From Chloroflexota bacterium (GTDB lineage: Bacteria > Chloroflexota > Dehalococcoidia > Plut-88900), in the NCBI GenBank assembly GCA_022572865.1, contig JACZVB010000095.1, positions 1-6,159 on the forward strand: a stretch of 6,159 bases of DNA, given 5' to 3'. A program made the translations under genes and the position numbers. Under the pieces are notes generated by a model, which was not told where the DNA came from, made no database searches, and worked only from the letters and a program-made list of their open reading frames with translations. Numbering within the stretch: position 1 is the stretch's first letter; each line of letters opens with the position of its first letter. This document shows positions 1 through 5,777 of the stretch, in pieces.

Positions 1-821
1 TAATAGGGGACCCAGCTAAGCTCGTGCTCCGCCACCCCTATCTTGGGGTTGGGGAACCGATCGAACACGCCGCTCAGGATCACCTCGGTAAGGGAGACCC
101 GCACCCAGAAGTCGGCGTTGTGCAGGAGGAAATTGGAGAACTCGAAGGGGTCGGTCATGTCCCGGTCCCAGCCCCGGCCGGCTTGTACCCGAGCGGTGGA
201 GATATGGAAGGTCAGGGGTATGCCCAGGTCCTGGGCGCAGGCCCACAGGGGATCATAATCCGGTGAACGGTAGCCTTTCGCGGCCATGTACTCGGGGATG
301 GTGGCGCCTACAAACCCCATCTTGACGCAACGCTCGATCTCTTTCACCCCGTCCTGGACATCGTCTATGTTGATGACGGCGACGGCCTTCAATCGCTGGG
401 GGTTTGCCTGGCAGAACTCGGCGGCGAAGTCGTTGTACGCCCGATCGATTGCCGTCAGGAGCTTGCCGTCTTCAACGAAGGGATAGAGAAAGATGGTGAG
501 GCTGGGATAGGTCAAGCCAACGTCGACGCCGTCTATATCCATATCTTTGACCGCTTCTTCGCCGATGTAGGCACCGAGCCGGACGTTCTCGAAGGGCTCC
601 GCCTGATGCAGCTCCTCCGGCTCGTCAAACCTTGTGCCCGGCTGTGCGCCCATGGCAAAGATATTAAAGGTCATCATGTCGTCGACGAACCAGAAGGGCC
701 CCATTTCAGTATCCTTAATCACTGGACCCCGATCCCTGAACTCGGGCGCGATCCTATCGGTCCACAGGTCTGGCGGCTCGACGATATGGTTGTCTGATGA
801 AATAATCCTGTAGTCAACCAT
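1..821 (-). CDS. Amidohydrolase family protein (Amidohydro_2, TIM-barrel metal-dependent hydrolase), 3' end cut by window edge
   Basis: The frame is open from an ATG at 821 to the left edge, giving 273 complete codons with no stop. The N-terminus reads MVDYRIISSDNHIVEPPDLW, the usual opening of the Amidohydro_2/COG2159 group. D10-x-H12 sits where classical amidohydrolases have HxH. The barrel continues with MDIDGVDVGLTYPS (94-107), LKAVAVINIDD (144-154), IPLTFHIS (201-208, H206 a probable metal ligand) and, near the edge, GVFDRFPNPKIGVAEHELSWVPY (the family's 'sGvf.RfP.lki...E....WvP' stretch). Full members are usually about 350-400 residues, so roughly a quarter to a third is missing. The start is supported by a GGGG-rich Shine-Dalgarno 8 nt upstream. 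The frame is also open further upstream, but without a good start. It lies 94 bp downstream of nuoI on the same strand with no visible terminator, so it may be cotranscribed. Family members include hydrolases and decarboxylases of varied substrates; the substrate here cannot be read from sequence. Confidence 0.88.
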   Translation of the reverse strand, partial: MVDYRIISSDNHIVEPPDLWTDRIAPEFRDRGPVIKDTEMGPFWFVDDMMTFNIFAMGAQPGTRFDEPEELHQAEPFENVRLGAYIGEEAVKDMDIDGVDVGLTYPSLTIFLYPFVEDGKLLTAIDRAYNDFAAEFCQANPQRLKAVAVINIDDVQDGVKEIERCVKMGFVGATIPEYMAAKGYRSPDYDPLWACAQDLGIPLTFHISTARVQAGRGWDRDMTDPFEFSNFLLHNADFWVRVSLTEVILSGVFDRFPNPKIGVAEHELSWVPY

Positions 822-915
822 CACTTCTTCCCCTTTCTCGTCCCGACAACCGTTCCTTGTAGAAGGCCATCTGAAGATCGGTGTTTCGATGAGCGAATAG
901 TGTACTTCCGGGGTT

Positions 916-1470
916 TTAGTCCTCTTTGCTCGGGGATTGGGGCACGGGTTCTCCTTCTTCGGCCCAGCGGCCATTCCACGGCCGCCCCGCCTTGTCCGAG
1001 GGCATGGAGTATTCTTTCAGGAAGTGGACGCCGTCCAGGTTTGGCCGGAGGAAGGCGCTGGGCTTCTTCGAGGAGGCCCTAAGCTCGTCGACGTGGACGA
1101 CCATGTCGGTGCGGGAGTAGACGGCCCGTTCGAAGCCGCCGCCCATATAGAGGGCATCGTAGGGGCAGGCCTCGACGCATAGGCCGCAGAACATGCACCT
1201 CCCGGTGTCGATGTCGAAGATGTCGATGGCGTAGTCCATGCCCTGCTTGGGGTCACCCTCCGGGTGGGTCACTATGTTGATGGTGCCCAGGGGGCAGTAC
1301 TTGGCGCAGGAGGCGCAGCCGGTACACCGGTCCTCGTACCAGGTGAACTCGTAGCCCCGAAAACGGGAGCCCCGGGGCACCACCTCTTCGGGATACTGGA
1401 CGGTGAAGGGCTTCCTGAAGAGGTGCTTGAAGGTGACAATCATGCCTTTTGCGATCCCGAATCCGTACAT
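916..1470 (-). CDS. nuoI: NADH-quinone oxidoreductase subunit I (two-[4Fe-4S] ferredoxin-like subunit)
   Basis: A 184-residue protein with two 4Fe-4S ferredoxin motifs: C49-x2-C52-x2-C55-x3-C59-P and C92-x2-C95-x2-C98-x3-C102-P. They lie about 33 residues apart, as in NuoI, whose clusters (N6a and N6b) relay electrons in the connecting arm toward NuoB. The N-terminal part (GFGIAKGMIVTFKHLFRKPFTVQYPEE, about 3-29) matches the family's membrane-contacting helix and 'T.qYP' segment. GYEFTWYEDRCTGC precedes cluster one. The length is typical. The tail after about residue 130 is rich in charged residues and proline and shows nothing recognisable. The ATG shares its A with the nuoH stop (TAATG), and a GGAGGT Shine-Dalgarno inside the nuoH end lies 8 nt upstream, implying coupled translation. 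The position directly after nuoH is canonical. What follows is not nuoJ but an amidohydrolase gene. A free-standing ferredoxin is ruled out by the N-terminal segment and the operon context. Confidence 0.96.
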   Translation of the reverse strand: MYGFGIAKGMIVTFKHLFRKPFTVQYPEEVVPRGSRFRGYEFTWYEDRCTGCASCAKYCPLGTINIVTHPEGDPKQGMDYAIDIFDIDTGRCMFCGLCVEACPYDALYMGGGFERAVYSRTDMVVHVDELRASSKKPSAFLRPNLDGVHFLKEYSMPSDKAGRPWNGRWAEEGEPVPQSPSKED

Positions 1471-2678
1471 TATTCAGTACCTCCGCCCACGGGCCGGTTG
1501 ATGGCCGCCAATCTCTCGGGGCCCGAGGGCACTACCTGTCGGGTCTGGCCCTGGAAGTTTAATCCCCGATGCATGATGGCTACAAGCCCAGCGCCTATGA
1601 CTATGTTCACCGGTATCAGCCACTCTGGGAGTCCATTTTCCCACACTACCACCTCCACTGCGGTTATCGCTACGTTGAGGAAGGAGAGCGGGAGGAGGAA
1701 TTTCCACGCCAGGGCCATGACCTGATCGATCCTGAGCCTGGGAAGGGTGGCCCGGGTCCAGACGAATATCCCGAATATGAAGAAAATCTTTACGAAGAGC
1801 CACAGATACCCTGGAAGGCCGGGCCCTTCCCAGCCGCTGAGGTAGAGGGTGGCAATTACGGCGGAATAGCCCATGAGGGCGGCAAACTCCGCCAGCTGGA
1901 ACATGCCGAACTTCATGCCGCTGTACTCGGTGTGGAAGCCGGCGATGATCTCGGAGTCGGCCTCCAGGAGGTCGAAGGGGCTCCGGTTCAGCTCTGCGGA
2001 GATGGCTACGAAGAATATGACGAAGCCCAGGGGCTGGAACAGTATGAGGGGCAAGCTTGATTGATGAGCTACGATTTCGTTCAGGTTCATAGTGCCTGTG
2101 ATCACCACTACACCCAGGACGGCTATGAGCAGGGGGATCTCATAGCTGACCAGCTGGGCCACGCCCCTCATGGCGCCGAAGAGGGCATACTTGTTGTTCG
2201 AGGACCATCCTGCCATGAAAATTGCAATGGTATCGACGGACGTAATGGCGACGATGAAAAGGATCCCCACATTGAGATTGGTAAGGAAGGTGTCGCCGCC
2301 GTAGGGGATGACGGCGAACATCAGCAGTATCGGGGTCAGCATGACGATGGGGGCGATGTTGAAGACTATCCTATCGACGCCATTGGGCACGATGTCTTCC
2401 TTGGTCATGATCTTGATGGCGTCGGCCACGGGCTGGAGTATGCCGAAGGGCCCGACCCTGTTGGGGCCCAGGCGGTTTTGGAATCGGCCCAGCAGCCTGC
2501 GTTCCATGTAGATCATGGCCATGACGCCAACGATGGGCAGGTTTACAATAACCATCATGCTGAGGAGGCCAAGGACCAGATAGATGACCCAGCCCTCGAT
2601 GGAGTCGGGCAGTGCCGACTCGAGCCAGCCCCGGAAGGCCTCGCCCAGCTTGGGCCACAGCTCGTAGAACCAGTCCAT
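1470..2678 (-). CDS. nuoH: NADH-quinone oxidoreductase subunit H (membrane subunit at the quinone site)
   Basis: A 402-residue polytopic membrane protein of the NADHdh/NuoH family, which forms part of the quinone chamber together with NuoB and NuoD. Diagnostic stretches, in order: ERRLLGRFQNRLGPNRVGP (59-77) followed by LQPVADAIK; RGVAQLVSYEIPL (171-183); the acidic loop AELNRSPFDLLEADSE (228-243) followed by GFHTEYSG; and RATLPRLRIDQVM (309-321). About eight or nine hydrophobic segments are visible (roughly 30-58, 104-126, 137-157, 180-195, 210-227, 262-282, 290-308, 325-347, 352-370). It is longer than the about 325 residues of E. coli NuoH, because of a longer amphipathic N-terminus and a C-terminal tail after about 372. 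I use the ATG at 2678, which overlaps the nuoD stop (TAATG) and has an AGGTGG Shine-Dalgarno about 7 nt upstream. An upstream ATG at 2807 would add 43 unrelated residues inside nuoD and is unlikely. Confidence 0.96.
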   Translation of the reverse strand: MDWFYELWPKLGEAFRGWLESALPDSIEGWVIYLVLGLLSMMVIVNLPIVGVMAMIYMERRLLGRFQNRLGPNRVGPFGILQPVADAIKIMTKEDIVPNGVDRIVFNIAPIVMLTPILLMFAVIPYGGDTFLTNLNVGILFIVAITSVDTIAIFMAGWSSNNKYALFGAMRGVAQLVSYEIPLLIAVLGVVVITGTMNLNEIVAHQSSLPLILFQPLGFVIFFVAISAELNRSPFDLLEADSEIIAGFHTEYSGMKFGMFQLAEFAALMGYSAVIATLYLSGWEGPGLPGYLWLFVKIFFIFGIFVWTRATLPRLRIDQVMALAWKFLLPLSFLNVAITAVEVVVWENGLPEWLIPVNIVIGAGLVAIMHRGLNFQGQTRQVVPSGPERLAAINRPVGGGTE

Positions 2679-3781
2679 TAGCGGTCCACCTCGCCCATGT
2701 TTATATCGAAGCTGCCGAATATTACTACGAGGTCCGCCAGTTTCCAGCCTATGATCAGGTCTCTGAGGACGGTGAGATTTATGAAGGAGGGGGACCTGAT
2801 CTTGCACCGGTAGGGTGCGATGGAGTTATCGCTGACCAGGTAAAAGCCCAGCTCACCCTTGGGGGCCTCTACGTGGGCGTAGGCCTCGCCGACGGGTGGA
2901 TGGATGAGGGCCGGGGCCAGGGCCCTGAAAGGCCCGGAGGGTATCTGCTCCATGGCCTGCTTGACGATGAGGACGCTCTCCCGCATCTCCTCCAGCCTGA
3001 CAAGGAACCGGTCGTAGGTGTCGCCGGTGGAGCCGACTGGTATATCGAAATCGAACCGGTCATACACTTCATAAGGGTCTGATTTACGGAGGTCCCAGGG
3101 GACGCCGCTGGCCCGGAGCATGGGGCCGGTGACGGAGGCGTTGATCGCTTTTTCGGCGGTCAGGATGGCGATGTCCTTGGTCCGGGCAATGAGGATCTCG
3201 TTCTCCCTGAGCAACGCCTCGTACTCGTCGATATAGCCGGGCATCTCGTTAATGAATTTCACGAGGGCGGGCATGAACTCCTCGGGCAGGTCGCCGCTCA
3301 CGCCGCCGATACGCATGTAGCTGTATGTGATACGTGCGCCACAGACCAGCTCGAAGAGGTCCAGTATCTTCTCACGTTCCCGGAACATGTACATGAGGGG
3401 GGTGGCCAGAGCGCCGAGGTCATTGATGAAGAACCCCAGGCCCATGCAATGGCTGGCGATACGCATCAGCTCGGCCATGATGACCCGGATGTACATGGCC
3501 CGCTCAGGAGGTTGGATGCCGGCCAGTTTCTCGGCGGCCAGGACGTAGGCCAGGTTGTTGGACATGGAGGCCAGGTAGTCCAGCCTGTCGGTGAGGGTTA
3601 TGACCTGGGTGTAGGTGCGCTCCTCCGCCAGCTTCTCGGAGCCGCGGTGCAGATAGCCGAATATGGGCTCAAGCTCCGTCACCACCTCGCCGTCGAAGGT
3701 GACCCTCATGCGGAAGACCCCATGGGTGCTGGGGTGCTGGGGCCCGATGTTCACCATCACCTCTTCGGTTTTAAGGGTCAA
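2678..3781 (-). CDS. nuoD: NADH-quinone oxidoreductase subunit D (49 kDa-type, quinone-binding)
   Basis: With the start used here the protein has 367 residues. It belongs to the 49-kDa/NuoD family, descended from the large subunit of [NiFe] hydrogenases, and builds the quinone pocket with NuoB. Seen: [11 protein letters not shown] (11-21, with His20 aligning to the quinone-site His of Nqo4), GYLHRG (42-47), DRLDYL (65-70, Tyr69 aligning to the quinone-site Tyr), [10 protein letters not shown] (157-166), [11 protein letters not shown] (223-233), [16 protein letters not shown] (305-320) and the terminal [12 protein letters not shown]. It is shorter than most bacterial NuoD (about 400). The usual segment with 'MEaLIhHFK...' before the EAPKGE motif appears to be absent. 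The start is uncertain: TTG at 3781 has GGAG spaced 8 nt, while an in-frame TTG at 3808 (9 residues longer) has G-rich sequence only 1-3 nt away. It is followed by nuoH with a 1-bp overlap and separated from nuoC by a repeat-rich spacer. Confidence 0.95.
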   Translation of the reverse strand: MTLKTEEVMVNIGPQHPSTHGVFRMRVTFDGEVVTELEPIFGYLHRGSEKLAEERTYTQVITLTDRLDYLASMSNNLAYVLAAEKLAGIQPPERAMYIRVIMAELMRIASHCMGLGFFINDLGALATPLMYMFREREKILDLFELVCGARITYSYMRIGGVSGDLPEEFMPALVKFINEMPGYIDEYEALLRENEILIARTKDIAILTAEKAINASVTGPMLRASGVPWDLRKSDPYEVYDRFDFDIPVGSTGDTYDRFLVRLEEMRESVLIVKQAMEQIPSGPFRALAPALIHPPVGEAYAHVEAPKGELGFYLVSDNSIAPYRCKIRSPSFINLTVLRDLIIGWKLADLVVIFGSFDINMGEVDR

Positions 3782-3825
3782 TTTGGCATCTCCGTTAGTT
3801 TTTACCAAACCCTCACCCCCTGTTT

Positions 3826-3854
3826 CCCCCTCTCCCTTGGTAATGGAGAGGGGG
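3826..3854. repeat. C-run/G-run inverted repeat just upstream of nuoD
   Basis: CCCCCTCTCC (3826-3835) and GGAGAGGGGG (3845-3854) are exact 10-bp complements around a 9-base loop. The hairpin lies about 45 bases upstream of the preferred nuoD start (3781) and about 18 upstream of the alternative TTG at 3808. The left side continues into more C-rich sequence (CCTCACCCCC, 3811-3820), a composition typical of dispersed intergenic palindromic repeats. Confidence 0.75.
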
Positions 3855-3868
3855 AGAAAATAATTCTG

Positions 3869-3886
3869 GTCCCGACCAGTCGGGAC
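3869..3886. repeat. 8-bp-arm inverted repeat in the nuoC-nuoD spacer
   Basis: GTCCCGAC and GTCGGGAC are exact reverse complements separated by 2 bp. An overlapping alternative hairpin, CTGGT-cccg-ACCAG, starts at 3866. In the nuo direction the stem is followed after a few bases by an A/T-rich stretch containing TTATTTT. A weak attenuator is conceivable, but nuoD lies on the same strand downstream, so full termination here would be unexpected. Confidence 0.7.
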
Positions 3887-3894
3887 AGGGCCCC

Positions 3895-3922
3895 GCCATC
3901 CTTCCAGTACTGGAAGGATGGC
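3895..3922. repeat. Perfect 28-bp palindrome in the nuoC-nuoD spacer
   Basis: The arms GCCATCCTTCCAGT and ACTGGAAGGATGGC are exact reverse complements with no spacer (centre between 3908 and 3909). In RNA this would form a long hairpin about 30 nt after the nuoC stop codon. It is not followed by a U-run in the direction of nuo transcription, so it does not look like an intrinsic terminator. It could be a mobile palindromic repeat, an RNA-stability element or a protein-binding dyad. Confidence 0.85.
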
Positions 3923-3952
3923 ACAATGTAAGAAGGGCCGTATGCCATTGGT

Positions 3953-4399
3953 TTAGGCACCGGTGAAGTCCTTGCGGTGGGGGTGGCCCTGAAAGGTATC
4001 CCACAGGAAGATTCGCTTCATGTAGGGATGCCCCGTGAAACGTATGCCCATGAGGTCGTAAACCTCTCTCTCCTGGAGGGTTGCCCCCTGCCATATGCCG
4101 GTGAGGGAGGGGACGTGAGGGTCATCTCGACCGTAGGCCCGGGTCTTGAGGACGATGCTATGGTTGTGATCGATGGAGACCAGGTGGTAGACCAACTCGA
4201 AATAGTCGATGTAGTCGACGCCGGTCACGCTGGACAGGAAGTCCAGAGCAAGGGCCGGAGTGTCGTGGCAATAGCGGGCCACGTCGGCCAGGTAATCGGA
4301 CTTGAGCAGAATGTAGTCCCCCTGGGCGTCTTGAACGGCGCCCGGGAACTGCTGTTGTATCTGCTTGGAAAGCTTCTCGACATCCAGTTGAGTTGTCAC
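3953..4399 (-). CDS. nuoC: NADH-quinone oxidoreductase subunit C (30 kDa-type)
   Basis: A 148-residue protein of the Complex1_30kDa family, a cofactor-free peripheral-arm subunit that packs against NuoB, NuoD and NuoI. The family signature is clear near the C-terminus: QEREVYDLMGIRFTGHP (109-125), followed by MKRIFLWDTFQGHPHRKDF (127-145), with the invariant E-R-E-x-Y-D and GHPxRKDF. The upstream LDFLSSVTGVDY (52-63) and YHLVSI (71-76) also fit. It ends three residues after RKDF, so it lacks the C-terminal extension of many homologues and is not fused to NuoD as in E. coli. The start is a GTG at 4399, 6 nt after the nuoB stop. The Shine-Dalgarno is weak, an AAGAAGAAGAG run inside the nuoB tail, so translation is probably coupled to nuoB. 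Downstream comes the long repeat-bearing spacer before nuoD. Confidence 0.95.
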   Translation of the reverse strand: MTTQLDVEKLSKQIQQQFPGAVQDAQGDYILLKSDYLADVARYCHDTPALALDFLSSVTGVDYIDYFELVYHLVSIDHNHSIVLKTRAYGRDDPHVPSLTGIWQGATLQEREVYDLMGIRFTGHPYMKRIFLWDTFQGHPHRKDFTGA

Positions 4400-4405
4400 C
4401 GGGTG

Positions 4406-5020
4406 CTAGCTCTTCTTCTTGGCTATGCTGTATTTCTTGATCTTTTCCTGGAGCTGCATCAGCCCGTATAGAAGGGCGTCGGGCCGAGGGGGACAGCCGG
4501 GAATGTAGACATCCACGGGAATGATACGGTTGATGCCTGGGACGACGCTGTAGACCTCGTAGTAGGGGCCGCCGCTGGTGGCGCATACGCCCATGGAGAT
4601 GACCCACTTGGGCTCCGCCATCTGCTCATAGATCCGGCTGATGGAGGGGGCCATCTTCCAGGTGACGGTGCCGGCCACGATCATCAGGTCAGCCTGGCGG
4701 GGCGAGGCCCGAAAGGCCTCCATGCCGAAGCGAGCGATGTCGAAGCGGGACATGGCGGTCCCGATCATCTCGAAGGCGCAGCAGGCCAGGCCAAAGGTCA
4801 GGGGCCAGACGGCGTTACGGCGTCCCCAGTTCAAAATGGTGTCGACAGTGGTGACGAGGATGCTTCGCTTCAGGTCGTCGGGGACCTCTATTATCGGGTC
4901 GGGGATGCGCACCGTAGACCTGTCTTTCAGGGCCTGGATCTCCTCGCCTTCCTCCCTGTCAAGGGCCTGTATGTCTACTGGGGTGCCCAGGATTTGGATA
5001 GTTGGCTTCTTATCATCCAT
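4406..5020 (-). CDS. nuoB: NADH-quinone oxidoreductase subunit B (PSST-type, carries cluster N2)
   Basis: A 204-residue protein of the NuoB/PSST family, which holds the terminal [4Fe-4S] cluster N2 that passes electrons to quinone. All four expected ligands are present: the tandem C80-C81 in [11 protein letters not shown]146 in [12 protein letters not shown], and C176 in [16 protein letters not shown]. Other family stretches are [14 protein letters not shown] (64-77), [20 protein letters not shown] (103-122) and the [11 protein letters not shown] segment. The first 50 residues form a charged, poorly conserved extension before the core starts at about [18 protein letters not shown]. The tail is lysine-rich. 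The ATG at 5020 lies 6 nt after the nuoA stop with a GGAG about 10 nt upstream, inside the end of nuoA. Hydrogenase small subunits share the fold, but the adjacent double Cys and the surrounding nuo genes fix the assignment. Confidence 0.97.
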   Translation of the reverse strand: MDDKKPTIQILGTPVDIQALDREEGEEIQALKDRSTVRIPDPIIEVPDDLKRSILVTTVDTILNWGRRNAVWPLTFGLACCAFEMIGTAMSRFDIARFGMEAFRASPRQADLMIVAGTVTWKMAPSISRIYEQMAEPKWVISMGVCATSGGPYYEVYSVVPGINRIIPVDVYIPGCPPRPDALLYGLMQLQEKIKKYSIAKKKS

Positions 5021-5026
5021 CAGTGG

Positions 5027-5398
5027 TTAGCTCCATTCCAGGGCCTTCTTGCGCCACGCGTAGGCGTACCCTACCATCAATATCAGTATGAAGATGCCCA
5101 TCTCGATGAGGCCGAAGAGTTTCAGCTTGTCCAAGTACACGGCCCAGGGGAAGAGGAAGACGACTTCGACATCGAATATCACGAAGAGAAGGGCAAAGTA
5201 ATAGTAGCGAAAGTTGAATCTGATCCAGGAGCCGCCGATGGTCCGCATGCCGGACTCGTAGGTCTCCATCTTCACGGGTGTGGGGTTGTGGGGCTTGACG
5301 CCGACGAAACTGAGGGCCCAGGGGATGAGAAGCATAGTTATGGGGATGAGGGTGGCCAGGAGCAGGTATATGCCTATGTAACCGTAGTCGGCGAGCAA
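5027..5398 (-). CDS. nuoA: NADH-quinone oxidoreductase subunit A (small membrane subunit)
   Basis: A 123-residue protein of the NuoA/ND3 family with three hydrophobic segments (about 5-30, 64-84 and 95-115). ND3/NuoA sits beside NuoH, and its first loop reaches the quinone cavity. Family hallmarks are METYESGM (44-51) in the loop, RFNFRYYYFALLF (60-72) and the acidic second helix VIFDVEVVFLFPWA (73-86, with D76 and E78). The length is typical. The start codon is TTG at 5398: an AGGAG Shine-Dalgarno (5407-5411 on the plus strand) lies exactly 8 nt upstream, and no in-frame ATG is positioned to give a full first helix. It is the first gene of the operon and has its own candidate extended -10 promoter just upstream. 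Confidence 0.96.
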   Translation of the reverse strand: MLADYGYIGIYLLLATLIPITMLLIPWALSFVGVKPHNPTPVKMETYESGMRTIGGSWIRFNFRYYYFALLFVIFDVEVVFLFPWAVYLDKLKLFGLIEMGIFILILMVGYAYAWRKKALEWS

Positions 5399-5427
5399 GT
5401 TGGGGTCTCCTGTTTAAGGCTGTCGAA

Positions 5428-5456
5428 AATATAGCATAGGGCCTATGTGGATGCAA
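5428..5456 (-). promoter_or_regulatory. Candidate sigma-70-type extended -10 promoter of the nuo operon
   Basis: Read on the minus strand: TTGCAT (5456-5451, three matches to TTGACA), a 17-bp spacer, then TATATT (5433-5428, five matches to TATAAT) preceded by TGC, an extended -10 element. The predicted start point is near 5421, leaving a leader of about 20 nt that holds the AGGAG for the TTG start of nuoA. It is the best promoter-like match immediately upstream of nuoA. No transcript data are available. Confidence 0.6.
5435..5447. promoter_or_regulatory. Short dyad in the nuoA promoter spacer (possible operator)
   Basis: CATAGG-G-CCTATG is a perfect inverted repeat with 6-bp arms around one central base. 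It lies wholly between the -10 and -35 boxes of the candidate nuoA promoter. That position suits a repressor or MerR-type activator, but the arms are short and a chance occurrence is possible. No known operator consensus is recognised. Confidence 0.3.
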
Positions 5457-5509
5457 GTGAAATCCGCCACAATAGAGAGTGTTTAGAAACAACTTCGACC
5501 ATCCCCCCT

Positions 5510-5539
5510 TTCCCCCCTGCCTGGCCAGGCAGGGGGGAA
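5510..5539. repeat. Perfect 30-bp palindrome upstream of nuoA
   Basis: The arms TTCCCCCCTGCCTGG and CCAGGCAGGGGGGAA are exact 15-bp reverse complements with no loop base. The element lies between two divergent genes, upstream of both candidate promoters, so it is not needed as a terminator of either. A further ATCCCCCC run precedes it, resembling a partial direct repeat of the left arm. The architecture resembles the C/G-run palindromes of the nuoC-nuoD spacer and suggests a dispersed genomic repeat. Confidence 0.85.
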
Positions 5540-5547
5540 TTAAATAA

Positions 5548-5564
5548 TTGGGGGACACCCCCAA
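5548..5564. repeat. Short G/C-run hairpin next to the 30-bp palindrome
   Basis: TTGGGGG and CCCCCAA form a perfect 7-bp stem around an ACA loop, 8 bp beyond the large palindrome. Its 3' half recurs as GACACCCCCAA at 5675-5685, without the matching G-run arm. It is probably part of the same compound repeat as the adjacent palindrome. Confidence 0.7.
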
Positions 5565-5777
5565 GCCCCCGCCAAGGGTATAGAATCCCTTTTATCTCTT
5601 GTTCAGAGGGTGGCTAAGAAAGTGTTGTGTACTTAACGCTTACCCGGAAATAGGGGAAAGAATTAGGTTTTGGCGACACCCCCAAATCCCTTGGCCCGAC
5701 TCGTCCAGATAAGCGGGACACGGCATCGGGACTCTCCCTGCTTTATGGGCTTATTAAACAGTGAGCCAAACATTTTG

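Noticed and set aside
822..915. Possible promoter or terminator between nuoI and the amidohydrolase gene
   Set aside because: No paired -35/-10 of reasonable quality and no hairpin longer than about 4 bp could be found, so nothing is annotated there.
1569..2060. Plus-strand open frame opposite nuoH (about 163 codons)
   Set aside because: Antisense shadow of the conserved nuoH coding sequence; rich in E/G/Y with no recognisable domain.
2061..2681. Long plus-strand open frame of about 206 codons opposite nuoH
   Set aside because: It is antisense to nuoH, which carries all family motifs. Its translation is a low-complexity D/G/H/E-rich string typical of a shadow frame in GC-rich DNA.
2679..2807. 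Upstream ATG at 2807 as the nuoH start
   Set aside because: It would add 43 residues that are an out-of-frame reading of the conserved NuoD C-terminus. The ATG at 2678 has a TAATG overlap, a Shine-Dalgarno and the expected NuoH N-terminus.
3826..3922. CRISPR-like repeat array
   Set aside because: The three inverted repeats differ in sequence and spacing; there is no repeated unit with regular spacers.
3449..3931. Plus-strand open frame across the start of nuoD and the C/D spacer
   Set aside because: It lies opposite conserved NuoD motifs and reads through the inverted repeats; no recognisable protein.
3977..4471. Plus-strand open frame of about 164 codons opposite nuoC
   Set aside because: Antisense to the Complex1_30kDa signature; shadow frame.
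4994..5434. Plus-strand open frame opposite nuoA
   Set aside because: Covers the NuoA membrane segments in antisense and the nuoA ribosome-binding site and -10 side of its promoter; acidic low-complexity translation, no domain.
5510..5539. 30-bp palindrome as an intrinsic terminator
   Set aside because: Both neighbouring genes point away from it, and neither side has a U-run placed directly after the stem.
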